A stretch of DNA of 64,000 bases from Streptomyces albiflavescens (GTDB taxonomy: Bacteria > Actinomycetota > Actinomycetes > Streptomycetales > Streptomycetaceae): the NCBI RefSeq assembly GCF_014645835.1, contig NZ_BMMM01000018.1:157710-221709 (forward strand), written 5' to 3'. Under the pieces are notes generated by a model. The model saw nothing but the letters and a program-made list of their open reading frames with translations. It had not been told where the DNA came from and ran no database searches. Below are positions 41,648 through 50,204 of the stretch, in pieces; the first letter of the stretch is position 1, and each line of letters begins with the position of its first letter. Made by a program: the position numbers and the translations under genes.

Positions 41648-42943
41648 GTGACCGAGCCCCAGCCCCTCTCCGAAAACACCGCCGATGTCATCGTCGTCGG
41701 GGCCGGGCCAGCCGGTTCCACCACCGCGTACTACCTGGCGAAGGCGGGACTGGACGTCCTGCTCCTCGAGAAGACCGCGTTCCCGCGCGAGAAGGTCTGC
41801 GGTGACGGGCTGACCCCGCGTGCCACCAAGCAGCTTGTCTCGATGGGCATCGACATCTCGGAGGAGGCCGGCTGGCTGCGGAACAAGGGCCTGCGCATCA
41901 TCGGCGGCGGCGTCCGCCTCCAGCTGGACTGGCCCGATCTCGCCTCCTTCCCCGACTACGGCCTCGTACGCAAGCGGGACGACTTCGACGAGCAGTTGGC
42001 GCGGCAGGCGCAGAAGGCGGGCGCGCGGCTGTACGAGCGCTGCAACGTCGGCGCACCGATCATCGACGACCGCACCGGCCGCATCACCGGCGTCCACGCC
42101 AAGCTCGGTGACACCGGCGAGAAGCGCGAGGTCACCTTCCACGCACCGCTGGTCGTCGCCGCGGACGGCAACTCCACCCGGCTCTCCCTGGCAATGGGCC
42201 TGCACCGCCGCGAGGACCGCCCGATGGGCGTCGCGGTCCGTACGTACTTCACCTCCCCGCGTCACGAGGACGACTACCTGGAGTCCTGGCTGGAGCTGTG
42301 GGACCGGCGCGGTCCCGAGGACCGTCTGCTGCCCGGCTACGGCTGGATCTTCGGCATGGGCGACGGCACGTCGAACGTCGGCCTCGGTGTGCTCAACACC
42401 TCCGACTCCTTCAAGGAGCTGGACTGGCGGGAGGTCCTGAAGGCGTGGTGCGCGTCCATGCCGGAGGACTGGGGCTACACCCCCGAGAACATGACCGGCC
42501 CGATCCGCGGCGCCGCCCTCCCCATGGCCTTCAACCGCCAGCCGCACTACACGAAGGGGCTGTTGCTGGTCGGCGACGCCGGCGGTCTGGTGAACCCCTT
42601 CAACGGCGAGGGCATCGCCTACGCCATGGAGTCCGGCCAGATCGCCGCCGACGTCATCGTCCAGGCCCATGCGCGCGCCACTCCGGGCCAGCGTGAACTG
42701 GCCCTGCAGCGCTACCCGCGCGTCCTCAAGGACACCTACGGCGGCTACTACACCCTCGGCCGCGCCTTCGTGAAGCTCATCGGCAACCCGAAGGTCATGA
42801 AGATCGCCACCCAGCGCGGCCTGACCCACCCCCTGCTGATGAAGTTCACGCTGAAGATGCTCGCGAACCTGACGGACCCGACGGGCGGCGACGCGATGGA
42901 CCGCATCATCAACGGCCTGTCGAAGGTGGCCCCGAAAGCCTGA
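41648..42943 (+). CDS. Geranylgeranyl reductase family protein (menaquinone reductase, MenJ-like)
   Basis: 431 aa from GTG 41648, which has GGGGAGA at good spacing; the ATG at 41597 lies before it. FAD protein with Rossmann motif VIVVGAGPAGSTTAYYLAKAG, the family's FPREKVCGDGLTPRA and the second FAD motif LLVGDAGGLVNPFNGEGIAYAMESG. In actinobacteria such enzymes saturate one or more isoprene units of menaquinone (MenJ). Location between menG and nuo supports that role. An alternative is lipid geranylgeranyl reduction. Confidence 0.87.
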   Translation: MTEPQPLSENTADVIVVGAGPAGSTTAYYLAKAGLDVLLLEKTAFPREKVCGDGLTPRATKQLVSMGIDISEEAGWLRNKGLRIIGGGVRLQLDWPDLASFPDYGLVRKRDDFDEQLARQAQKAGARLYERCNVGAPIIDDRTGRITGVHAKLGDTGEKREVTFHAPLVVAADGNSTRLSLAMGLHRREDRPMGVAVRTYFTSPRHEDDYLESWLELWDRRGPEDRLLPGYGWIFGMGDGTSNVGLGVLNTSDSFKELDWREVLKAWCASMPEDWGYTPENMTGPIRGAALPMAFNRQPHYTKGLLLVGDAGGLVNPFNGEGIAYAMESGQIAADVIVQAHARATPGQRELALQRYPRVLKDTYGGYYTLGRAFVKLIGNPKVMKIATQRGLTHPLLMKFTLKMLANLTDPTGGDAMDRIINGLSKVAPKA

Positions 42944-42978
42944 TCATTCAAGGCGACCACCTCTCACCGGGTCTTACC

Positions 42979-42999
42979 AAGGTGGCTCCGAAGGCGTAG
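42979..42999 (+). repeat. Copy of the reductase's last codons
   Basis: AAGGTGGCTCCGAAGGCGTAG repeats the gene's terminal AAGGTGGCCCCGAAAGCCTGA 36 bp downstream; both encode KVAPKA-stop. It looks like a partial duplication or remnant of a shorter end. Confidence 0.7.
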
Positions 43000-43008
43000 C
43001 TCCCCGCA

Positions 43009-43635
43009 CTACCGGCTGAGTTCGGTCTCCTTGACGGCGCGGCGGGCGAGCACCCGCTCGCGCCCCTCGGCGACCTGCCGCAAGGCGTCCTTCCGCTCCC
43101 GCTTGGAGAGCCGGTCCAGATAGACGCGACCGTTGACATGGTCGGTCTCGTGCTGGAGACAGCGGGCGAAATACCCCGTGCCCTCGATGACCAGGGCGTT
43201 CCCGTCCCGGTCGACGCCGCGTACGACAGCGCGATCGGGACGGGGTACGTCCATCACGGCGCCCGGTACGGACAGACATCCCTCGCCCTCGTCGAGGAGG
43301 CGTCGGCCGGCCGGATCGAGCGGGTCCAGGACCGGGTTGGCGATGTGGCCGACGTGCCGGACCCCGTCGTCGTCCGGGCAGTCGTACACGAACAGCCGCA
43401 GGTCGACACCTACTTGATTGGCCGCGAGCCCGGCCCCGTCGGCGACGTACATCGTCAGGAACATGTCGTCGATGAGCGCGGCGAGGTCGGGACCGAACTC
43501 GGTCACGTCCCGGCACGCCTTGTGCAACACCTCTTCACCCACCTCGGTGATCCGCCGCACCGATCCGCGAGCGGCCTCCGGCGTCAACCGGGGGTACGAC
43601 GTGACGGGCTTTCCCTGGACGAACACACGGGGCAT
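43009..43635 (-). CDS. def: Peptide deformylase
   Basis: 208 aa. All three motifs are present: GAGLAANQVG (about residues 67-76), EGCLSVPG (metal Cys) and QHETDHVNG (HExxH-type zinc/iron site). It removes the N-formyl group from new proteins. It is longer than minimal deformylases by an Arg/Lys-rich C-terminal tail (SKRERKDALRQVAEGRERVLARR) typical of actinobacterial copies. Streptomyces genomes usually carry several. Confidence 0.93.
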   Translation of the reverse strand: MPRVFVQGKPVTSYPRLTPEAARGSVRRITEVGEEVLHKACRDVTEFGPDLAALIDDMFLTMYVADGAGLAANQVGVDLRLFVYDCPDDDGVRHVGHIANPVLDPLDPAGRRLLDEGEGCLSVPGAVMDVPRPDRAVVRGVDRDGNALVIEGTGYFARCLQHETDHVNGRVYLDRLSKRERKDALRQVAEGRERVLARRAVKETELSR

Positions 43636-43727
43636 GGCTGGTTCTCCTTCGGCTGGTGTGTGGATGCTGTGGGCGGCCGGGCCGTGGCCTTCCGGCCTCC
43701 GGCGCCGCTCCCTACCCTCCCGTACTC

Positions 43728-45536
43728 ATGACAACAGAACATTCGGAACAGTCCCAGGAGCACATCGGACACTCACGCAGACGCTTCCTCGCCGGTGCCG
43801 GAGGCGCCCTCGGCGCCGTCGCCTTATGGCCCGGGAGCGCGAGCGCCGCCTCCGGCAAGCGCATCGCCGTCCTCGGGGGTGGTGTCTCCGGCCTCAGCGC
43901 TGCCCATGAACTCGCCGAGCGGGGCTACGCGGTGACCGTCTACGAGTACTACGACGTCCTCGGCGGCAAGGCCCGCTCGATGGACGTCCCCGGAACGGCC
44001 GGCGGCGGCCGCAAGCCGCTGCCCGGCGAACACGGCTTCAGGTTCTTCCCCGGTTTCTACCGGAATCTCCCGGATGTGATGCGCCGGATTCCCTTCCCCG
44101 GCAACGCGAACGGCGTCCACGACAACCTCCGCGGCGGCACCGAGGCCCTCTTCGCCCGCACGGGCGGCCGGCCCGATCTGCACTTCCCGCTGCGGCGGGT
44201 GACCACCCCGCCCGCGCCCGGTGACATCACCCCGTCCTGGATCCGCGACCAGCTGCTGTCCGTCCTCGACCTGGGCACCCGGCTGCCCGCCCACGAGGCC
44301 GCGTACTTCGCCGACCGTCTCCTCGTCCACCTCACCAGCTGCGACGCCCGCCGCGAGGACCAGTGGGAGAAGACCTCCTGGTGGAACTTCATCCGTGCCG
44401 AGGAGATGAGCACGGAGTACCAGACGCTCCTCGGCATCGGCCAGACCCGCAACCTCGTCGCCACCCGCGCCGAGGTCGCCTCCACACGTACCGTCGGCCG
44501 CGTCATCATCGAGGCGCTGCTGCTGTGGGGCCTGCTCGGCCGTGGCATGGACGGCGAGGCCGCCGTCGACCGCGTCCTCAACGCCCCGACGAGCGAGGCG
44601 TGGATCGCGCCGTGGGAGGCGTATCTGCGCTCGCTGGGCGTCGAGTTCGTCATGCGTACCCAGGTGCGCGAGGTTCTGTACGCGGGCGGACGTGTCGCCG
44701 GCGTACGCGTCTCGGCCCCCGACGGAAGCCAGGAACGCACGATCACCGCCGACCACTACGTCTCGGCGATGCCGGTGGAGCACGCGCGCGGGACCTGGGG
44801 CCCGGCTCTGCGCGCCGCCGACCCGCAGCTCGCCAAGTGCGATGCCCTGAAGACGGACTGGATGGTGGGAATCCAGTTCTATCTGCGCACGCCGACGCCC
44901 GTGGTGCACGGGCACATCAACTGCCTCGACTCACCATGGTCGGTGACAGGCATCGGACAGGCCCAATTCTGGGACGTACGCGACTTTTCGGCCGACTACG
45001 GAGACGGCAGCGCCCACGACTGCCTCTCGGCCATCGTCTCCGAGTGGGACAAGCCGGGGATCCTGTACGGCAAGACGGCCCGTGAGTGCACCAAGGAGGA
45101 GATCGTCGCCGAGACCTGGGCGCAGCTCAAGGACGGCCTCAACGACTCCGGGAAGACGACGCTCATGGACGCCGACCGGCTCGGCTGGTTCATGGACCCG
45201 GCGGTGACGGGCCTCGGCGGTCCGGACCCGCAGAACCGCGAGCCGCTCCTCATCCACCCGACAGGGACCCTCTACAACCGCCCGTCCGCCCGCACGGCGG
45301 TGCCGAACTTCTTCCTCGCGGGCGACTACATCCGCACCGACGTGGACCTGGCGACCATGGAAGGCGCCAACGAGTCCGCACGCCGAGCCGTCAACGCACT
45401 CCTGGATGCGGACAATTCGGGCGCCGAACGGTGTGAGATCTGGGAGCTGTACCGGCCGCCGGAGATGGAACCCCTCAAGCGCGTGGACGAACTCCGCTAC
45501 AAGCTGGGCCTGCCCAACACATTCGACCTCGGGTAG
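43728..45536 (+). CDS. Tat-exported FAD-dependent amine oxidase/desaturase-like protein
   Basis: 602 aa from ATG 43728. A twin-arginine signal (HSRRRFLAGAGGALGAVALWPGSASA) is followed by an FAD Rossmann fold (IAVLGGGVSGLSAAHELAERG, then YEYYDVLGGKARS). It also has the GEHGFRFFPGFYRNLPD segment seen in phytoene-desaturase/hydroxysqualene-type oxidoreductases and a C-terminal FAD site (NFFLAGDYIRTDVDLATMEGANESARRAVNALL). Export folded with FAD is implied. Substrate unknown. Confidence 0.85.
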   Translation: MTTEHSEQSQEHIGHSRRRFLAGAGGALGAVALWPGSASAASGKRIAVLGGGVSGLSAAHELAERGYAVTVYEYYDVLGGKARSMDVPGTAGGGRKPLPGEHGFRFFPGFYRNLPDVMRRIPFPGNANGVHDNLRGGTEALFARTGGRPDLHFPLRRVTTPPAPGDITPSWIRDQLLSVLDLGTRLPAHEAAYFADRLLVHLTSCDARREDQWEKTSWWNFIRAEEMSTEYQTLLGIGQTRNLVATRAEVASTRTVGRVIIEALLLWGLLGRGMDGEAAVDRVLNAPTSEAWIAPWEAYLRSLGVEFVMRTQVREVLYAGGRVAGVRVSAPDGSQERTITADHYVSAMPVEHARGTWGPALRAADPQLAKCDALKTDWMVGIQFYLRTPTPVVHGHINCLDSPWSVTGIGQAQFWDVRDFSADYGDGSAHDCLSAIVSEWDKPGILYGKTARECTKEEIVAETWAQLKDGLNDSGKTTLMDADRLGWFMDPAVTGLGGPDPQNREPLLIHPTGTLYNRPSARTAVPNFFLAGDYIRTDVDLATMEGANESARRAVNALLDADNSGAERCEIWELYRPPEMEPLKRVDELRYKLGLPNTFDLG

Positions 45537-45577
45537 AGCGAGTTCGATCCAGGGCAATTCACCCCGGATGGGGCGAA

Positions 45578-45606
45578 AGGGCCGCCGCCCCCGAGGCGGC
45601 GGCCCT
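45578..45606. terminator. 12-bp hairpin between convergent genes
   Basis: AGGGCCGCCGCC, five bases, GGCGGCGGCCCT. It serves the oxidoreductase (ends 45536) and the NlpC/P60 gene (ends 45629). Confidence 0.85.
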
Positions 45607-45628
45607 CAAGCCGTGTGGTTCGTGCGCC

Positions 45629-46438
45629 TTAGAGGACCCGCACCGCACCCGTCGCCGGGTAGCCCGAAAGGTCCTGAATCACCACACCCTTGGAGGGGTT
45701 GGCGGCGTCCAGGTACTGCCCGTTACCGATGTACACACCCACGTGGTACGCCGAGCCGGCCGAACCCCAGTACAGGATGTCGCCGACCTGGACGTTGGAC
45801 AGCGAGACCGGCGTACCGGCCGTCGACTGGTCCTGCGAGACGCGCGGCAGGTCGACGCCGACCTGCTTGAACGCGGCCTGCACGAGACCGGAGCAGTCCC
45901 ACGCGTTGGGGCCGGTGCCGCCCATGACGTAGGCGTCGCCGACCTGCGCCTTGAGGAAGGCGATGACGGTGGCGACACTGCCGCTGGCCGGCGCGGAGAC
46001 GTTCGAGCTCGTGGAGGCGGACGCGGACAGGGTGGTCCGCTCCGAGGAGCGCGAGGCGGCCTGGGCGGCGGCGGCCTTGCGGGCGGCCTCGGCGGCCGCC
46101 TTCTTCTTGGCCTCCGCCTTCTTCTTGGCGTCGGCGAGGTCGGCCTTGGCCTGCTTGGCGGCCTTGGCGGCGGCCGCGTCACGCTCCGCCTGCAGCTCGT
46201 AGTTGGCCGCGGCCTGCTGTGTGGCGTCCGCCGACTGGGCGACCTGGGTAGCCAGGTCGGCCGTCAGGGTGGGCAGTTCGAGAGTCTGTGTCGTGGATTC
46301 GGCAGCGTTCGCCGCACCCGACGCACCGGCCACTGCCAGGGTGCTGAGAACGCCACCGGCAACTCCGGCGCGCATCGCGAGCGACGTCGCATTGCGGCGG
46401 GGCTTCCGGTGGCTTCGTATGTGAGCGGTGTGGGACAT
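45629..46438 (-). CDS. Secreted NlpC/P60 peptidoglycan endopeptidase
   Basis: 269 aa from ATG 46438; in-frame starts at about 46465-46495 would lengthen the leader. Signal peptide (SLAMRAGVAGGVLSTLAVAGASGAANA), then an Ala/Lys-rich coiled coil of about 80 residues and a Ser-rich linker. The C-terminal NlpC/P60 domain has WDCSGLVQAAFKQ (catalytic Cys about 182), YHVGVYIGNGQYLDA (His) and IQDLSGY. It cleaves stem peptides in the cell wall during growth or germination. Confidence 0.9.
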   Translation of the reverse strand: MSHTAHIRSHRKPRRNATSLAMRAGVAGGVLSTLAVAGASGAANAAESTTQTLELPTLTADLATQVAQSADATQQAAANYELQAERDAAAAKAAKQAKADLADAKKKAEAKKKAAAEAARKAAAAQAASRSSERTTLSASASTSSNVSAPASGSVATVIAFLKAQVGDAYVMGGTGPNAWDCSGLVQAAFKQVGVDLPRVSQDQSTAGTPVSLSNVQVGDILYWGSAGSAYHVGVYIGNGQYLDAANPSKGVVIQDLSGYPATGAVRVL

Positions 46439-47036
46439 GGGTACAAGCGGTACCAGGGGCTCCTCCATACCTTCAAGAAACGTGTGGTGCGCCACAGTTG
46501 TTCAATCCGCGGCCGAATTTGGCTCGCGTCACTCTTTATTGACGCCGTAACGGGCATTGCGGACACGACCCATCAAGGCCGTGATCAAGGGCTTTCCGCA
46601 TTACGTCCGAATTGCCTGCCGCCTACCACTGGTTTGAACGGATGGCCAAGCCCGGCTTATCTGACCCATAGGGAGATGTGGCGCAGGTCACGGAACGGTC
46701 ACCGCGGAGGTGGCGTCCCGCGCGTGAGTCCCCGCCTCTTCCGCTCGTGAACGCGTGCACGCGTCCACACCCGTCCACGCACCTCCCCCTGAGGTGTGAA
46801 TGCGGTCCTCTATCAAGGCGCCACGTCCAGCACCAATTTGCATGCAGAGGAAGTCTCTTGATATGGAGACGCCGCCCGGGACCTGCGGTGACGAGCGGAA
46901 ATGTCACCTCTGGTGATCACCCGGACGCTTCGCGTATGAAGATCACTGCTCATCCGACTTCATGATCGTTCGTCAGGTGGTGGAGATCACAAAGCTTGTG
47001 TAATACCCCGTGTCGCAGATCACAGACCGGCGGGCA

Positions 47037-47042
47037 TAGGAT
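47037..47042 (+). promoter_or_regulatory. Candidate nuo -10 box
   Basis: TAGGAT, four of six consensus positions, 17 bp before the Rex site. No clear -35. Transcription would start near 47049, leaving a leader of about 130 nt. Confidence 0.4.
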
Positions 47043-47058
47043 GCGAGGCAGTTGGGCT

Positions 47059-47074
47059 TGTGACCTGCTTCACA
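47059..47074 (+). promoter_or_regulatory. Rex operator (ROP) of the nuo operon
   Basis: TGTGACCTGCTTCACA agrees with the Rex consensus TGTGAACNNNTTCACA at all but one of the 13 fixed positions (C for A at position 6). The site lies just after the candidate transcription start, where bound Rex would block the promoter. Rex binds NAD+ and leaves the DNA as NADH rises, so this links complex I level to redox state. Confidence 0.85.
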
Positions 47075-47180
47075 TGTTCGCGATCTTCACCGGGACGGGT
47101 GGGGCTCGTGGGTCTGGTGGAGCGGAGCGCTTGCCCGCCGAACCGCCACCAGTCAGTGCCGACTGAGAGGAGCGAGGAGC

Positions 47181-47540
47181 GTGAACGCGTATGCGCCGAT
47201 CCTCGTACTGGGAGCCCTCGGGGCAGGCTTTGCGATCTTCTCCGTGGTCATGGCCACGCTGATCGGTCCGAAGCGGTACAACCGCGCCAAGCTCGAAGCC
47301 TACGAGTGCGGTATCGAGCCGACCCCCACGCCGGCCGGCGGCGGGCGCTTCCCCATCAAGTACTACCTGACGGCGATGCTCTTCATCGTCTTCGACATCG
47401 AGATCGTCTTCCTCTACCCCTGGGCCGTCACCTTCGACGCCCTGGGTGTTTTCGGGCTCGTGGAGATGCTGCTCTTCGTGCTCACCGTCTTTGTCGCGTA
47501 CGCGTACGTATGGCGGCGCGGCGGCCTGGAATGGGACTGA
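47181..47540 (+). CDS. nuoA: NADH-quinone oxidoreductase subunit A
   Basis: 119 aa from GTG 47181 behind GAGAGGAGCGAGGAGC. Three membrane helices: LVLGALGAGFAIFSVVMATL, YYLTAMLFIVFDIEIVFLYPWAV and LVEMLLFVLTVFVAYAYVW. The conserved loop YECGIEP joins helices 1 and 2, including the quinone-cavity Cys region. First gene of a 14-gene operon (47181-63060). Confidence 0.97.
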   Translation: MNAYAPILVLGALGAGFAIFSVVMATLIGPKRYNRAKLEAYECGIEPTPTPAGGGRFPIKYYLTAMLFIVFDIEIVFLYPWAVTFDALGVFGLVEMLLFVLTVFVAYAYVWRRGGLEWD

Positions 47541-47554
47541 GGGGCCTTTAAGAC

Positions 47555-48109
47555 ATGGGACTCGAAGAAAAACTGCCGAGCGGATTCCTGCTGACCACCG
47601 TCGAGCAGGCTGCGGGCTGGGTGCGCAAGGCGTCCGTCTTCCCGGCCACGTTCGGACTCGCCTGCTGCGCCATCGAGATGATGACGACCGGTGCCGGGCG
47701 TTACGACCTGGCGCGCTTCGGCATGGAGGTCTTCCGCGGATCACCGCGCCAGGCGGACCTGATGATCGTGGCCGGCCGGGTCAGCCAGAAGATGGCGCCG
47801 GTGCTGCGGCAGGTCTATGACCAGATGCCCAACCCCAAGTGGGTGATCTCCATGGGGGTTTGCGCCTCATCGGGTGGAATGTTCAACAACTACGCCATTG
47901 TGCAGGGTGTCGACCACATCGTGCCGGTCGACATCTATTTGCCCGGCTGTCCGCCGCGGCCCGAGATGCTGATGGACGCGATTCTCAAGCTCCACCAGAA
48001 GATCCAGACCTCCAAGCTCGGCGTGAACGCCGAGGAGGCGGCCCGCGAGGCGGAGGAAGCGGCGCTCAAGGCGCTCCCCACCATCGAGATGAAGGGCCTG
48101 CTGCGGTGA
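47555..48109 (+). CDS. nuoB: NADH-quinone oxidoreductase subunit B
   Basis: 184 aa. Carries the N2 [4Fe-4S] cluster that passes electrons to menaquinone. Ligands: the paired FGLACCAIEMM, then MGVCASSGGMF and YLPGCPPRPE. Starts 14 bp after nuoA. The C-terminal 25 residues are an Ala/Glu-rich tail. The nuoC start overlaps its stop by 4 bp. Confidence 0.97.
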   Translation: MGLEEKLPSGFLLTTVEQAAGWVRKASVFPATFGLACCAIEMMTTGAGRYDLARFGMEVFRGSPRQADLMIVAGRVSQKMAPVLRQVYDQMPNPKWVISMGVCASSGGMFNNYAIVQGVDHIVPVDIYLPGCPPRPEMLMDAILKLHQKIQTSKLGVNAEEAAREAEEAALKALPTIEMKGLLR

Positions 48110-48867
48110 GCGACGCGAACGGTAACGGGGCGAACACGTCGGGCAACGGCGTCAACCCCGAGAAGGACCTCGGCGCCCAGAACCTCCCCGGCCAGCGCGG
48201 CGAGGGTGGCGAGGAGATCCGCGTCCAGCGCGGCATGTTCGGCGCCAACAACGGTGGCGACACCTCCGGCTACGGCGGCCTGGTCCGCTCCGTCCGGCTA
48301 CCCGGTCCGGCCGCCCGCCCCTACGGCGGCTGGTTCGACGAGGTCGCCGACGAGTTGGAAGGCGCCCTGGAGGAACAGGGACTCATCCCCGACAACGCCA
48401 TCGAGAAGACAGTCGTCGACCGCGACGAGATCACCTTCCACATCGAACGCGAGTACCTGGTCCGCGTCGCCCAGACCCTGCGCGACGACCCGGCTCTCCG
48501 CTTCGAACTGTGCACGGGCGTGAGCGGAGTGCACTACCTCAGCGACAAGGGCCGCGAGCTGCACGCCGTCTACCACCTGCGCTCGATCACCCACAACCGG
48601 CTGATCCGCTTGGAGGTCAGCGCCCCCGACGCCGACCCGCACGTTCCCTCGCTCGTCTCCGTCTATCCGACGAACGACTGGCACGAGCGCGAGACGTACG
48701 ACTTCTTCGGGCTGATCTTCGACGGTCACCCGGCGCTGACGCGGATCATGATGCCGGACGACTGGCAGGGCTTCCCGCAGCGCAAGGACTACCCCCTCGG
48801 CGGCATCCCCGTCGAGTACAAGGGCGCCCAGATCCCGGCTCCGGACCAGCGGAGGTCGTACTCATGA
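48106..48867 (+). CDS. nuoC: NADH-quinone oxidoreductase subunit C
   Basis: 253 aa from GTG 48106. The first 60 residues are a Gly/Asn-rich extension (NGNGANTSGNGVNPEKD), absent from minimal NuoC. The 30-kDa subunit signature follows: HIEREYLVRVAQTL, YHLRSITHNRLIRLEV and WHERETYDFFGLIFDGHPALTRIMMPDDWQGFPQRKDYPLGG. Peripheral arm, no cofactor. Separate from nuoD (not fused as in E. coli); overlap with it is 4 bp. Confidence 0.96.
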   Translation: MSDANGNGANTSGNGVNPEKDLGAQNLPGQRGEGGEEIRVQRGMFGANNGGDTSGYGGLVRSVRLPGPAARPYGGWFDEVADELEGALEEQGLIPDNAIEKTVVDRDEITFHIEREYLVRVAQTLRDDPALRFELCTGVSGVHYLSDKGRELHAVYHLRSITHNRLIRLEVSAPDADPHVPSLVSVYPTNDWHERETYDFFGLIFDGHPALTRIMMPDDWQGFPQRKDYPLGGIPVEYKGAQIPAPDQRRSYS

Positions 48868-50204
48868 GCACGCAGACCCCTTCTTCTGCAGCATCCGCTG
48901 CGGCCCGGGAGACGACCGAAGGCACGGTATATACGGTCACCGGTGGCGACTGGGACGAGATCGCCCAGTCCGCGGCGAAGTCCGACGACGAGCGCATCAT
49001 CGTCAACATGGGGCCGCAGCACCCCTCCACGCACGGTGTGCTCCGCCTCATCCTGGAGATCGACGGCGAGACGGTCACCGAGGCCCGCTGCGGCATCGGC
49101 TATCTCCACACCGGCATCGAGAAGAACATCGAGTTCCGCACGTGGACCCAGGGCACCACGTTCGTGACGCGCATGGACTACCTGACGCCGTTCTTCAACG
49201 AGACGGCCTACTGTCTCGCGGTCGAGAAACTCCTCGGCATCACGGACCAGATCCCCGACCGGGCCACGATCATCCGCGTGCTCCTGATGGAGCTGAACCG
49301 GCTCTCCTCCCACCTGGTGTGCATCGCCACCGGCGGCATGGAGCTGGGCGCCACCACGATCATGATCTACGGCTTCCGTGATCGTGAACTCATTCTCGAC
49401 ATCTACGAGCTGATCACCGGCCTGCGGATGAACCACGCGTACATCCGCCCCGGCGGACTCGCCCAGGACCTGCCTCCGGGGGCGGTGGACCAGATCCGCG
49501 AGTTCGTGAAGAAGATGAAGAAGAACCTTCCCGAGTACGACAAGCTCGCCACCGGGAACCCCATCTTCAAGGCCCGTATGCAGGACGTCGGCTACCTGGA
49601 CCTGGCCGGCTGCATGGCCCTCGGCGCCACCGGCCCGATCCTGCGCTCCGCCGGTCTGCCGCACGACCTGCGCAAGAGCCAGCCGTACTGCGGCTACGAG
49701 ACGTACGACTTCGACGTCCCGACTGCCGACACCTGCGATTCCTACGGGCGGTTCCTGATCCGTCTGGAGGAGATGCGCCAGTCCCTGCGGATCGTCGAGC
49801 AGTGCCTGGACCGGCTGCAGCCCGGCCCGGTCATGGTGGCCGACAAGAAGATCGCCTGGCCCGCCCAGCTCGCGCTCGGCCCCGACGGTCTCGGCAACTC
49901 CCTCGACCACATCAAGAAGATCATGGGCACCTCCATGGAGGCCCTGATCCACCACTTCAAGCTGGTGACCGAGGGATTCCGCGTCCCGCCGGGACAGGCG
50001 TACGCGGCGATCGAGTCGCCCAAGGGTGAGCTCGGGGTGCACGCCGTGTCCGACGGAGGCACCCGCCCCTACCGGGTCCACTTCCGCGACCCGTCCTTCA
50101 CCAACCTGCAGGCCATGGCGGCGATGTGCGAGGGCGGCCAGGTCGCCGACGTCATCGTCGCCGTCGCGTCCATCGACCCCGTGATGGGAGGCGTCGACCG
50201 GTGA
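48864..50204 (+). CDS. nuoD: NADH-quinone oxidoreductase subunit D
   Basis: 446 aa from ATG 48864. The 49-kDa subunit lines the quinone site opposite NuoB: NMGPQHPSTHGVLRLILEIDGE (quinone-site His), GYLHTGIEKNIE, LFL-type LLMELNRLSSHLV, and the C-terminal FRDPSFTNLQAM ... IVAVASIDPVMGGVDR ending typical of NuoD. An N-terminal extension of about 40 residues (Ser/Ala-rich) precedes the core. Confidence 0.97.
   Translation: MSTQTPSSAASAAARETTEGTVYTVTGGDWDEIAQSAAKSDDERIIVNMGPQHPSTHGVLRLILEIDGETVTEARCGIGYLHTGIEKNIEFRTWTQGTTFVTRMDYLTPFFNETAYCLAVEKLLGITDQIPDRATIIRVLLMELNRLSSHLVCIATGGMELGATTIMIYGFRDRELILDIYELITGLRMNHAYIRPGGLAQDLPPGAVDQIREFVKKMKKNLPEYDKLATGNPIFKARMQDVGYLDLAGCMALGATGPILRSAGLPHDLRKSQPYCGYETYDFDVPTADTCDSYGRFLIRLEEMRQSLRIVEQCLDRLQPGPVMVADKKIAWPAQLALGPDGLGNSLDHIKKIMGTSMEALIHHFKLVTEGFRVPPGQAYAAIESPKGELGVHAVSDGGTRPYRVHFRDPSFTNLQAMAAMCEGGQVADVIVAVASIDPVMGGVDR

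Larger units (their letters stand above)
46439..47180. other. 742-bp divergent regulatory region between NlpC/P60 and nuo
   Basis: The longest gene-free stretch of the conserved half. It is comparatively A/T-rich in 46480-46600 and 46900-47020, where the two divergent promoters should be. I looked for a c-di-AMP (ydaO) riboswitch, known upstream of some Streptomyces wall hydrolases, and saw none of its conserved blocks. The Rex operator and nuo promoter are listed separately. Nothing else recognised. Confidence 0.5.

Noticed and set aside
46439..46700. c-di-AMP (ydaO-type) riboswitch upstream of the NlpC/P60 gene
   Set aside because: Some Streptomyces wall-hydrolase genes carry it, but the conserved GGGGAACC-type core blocks are not visible on the minus strand here.
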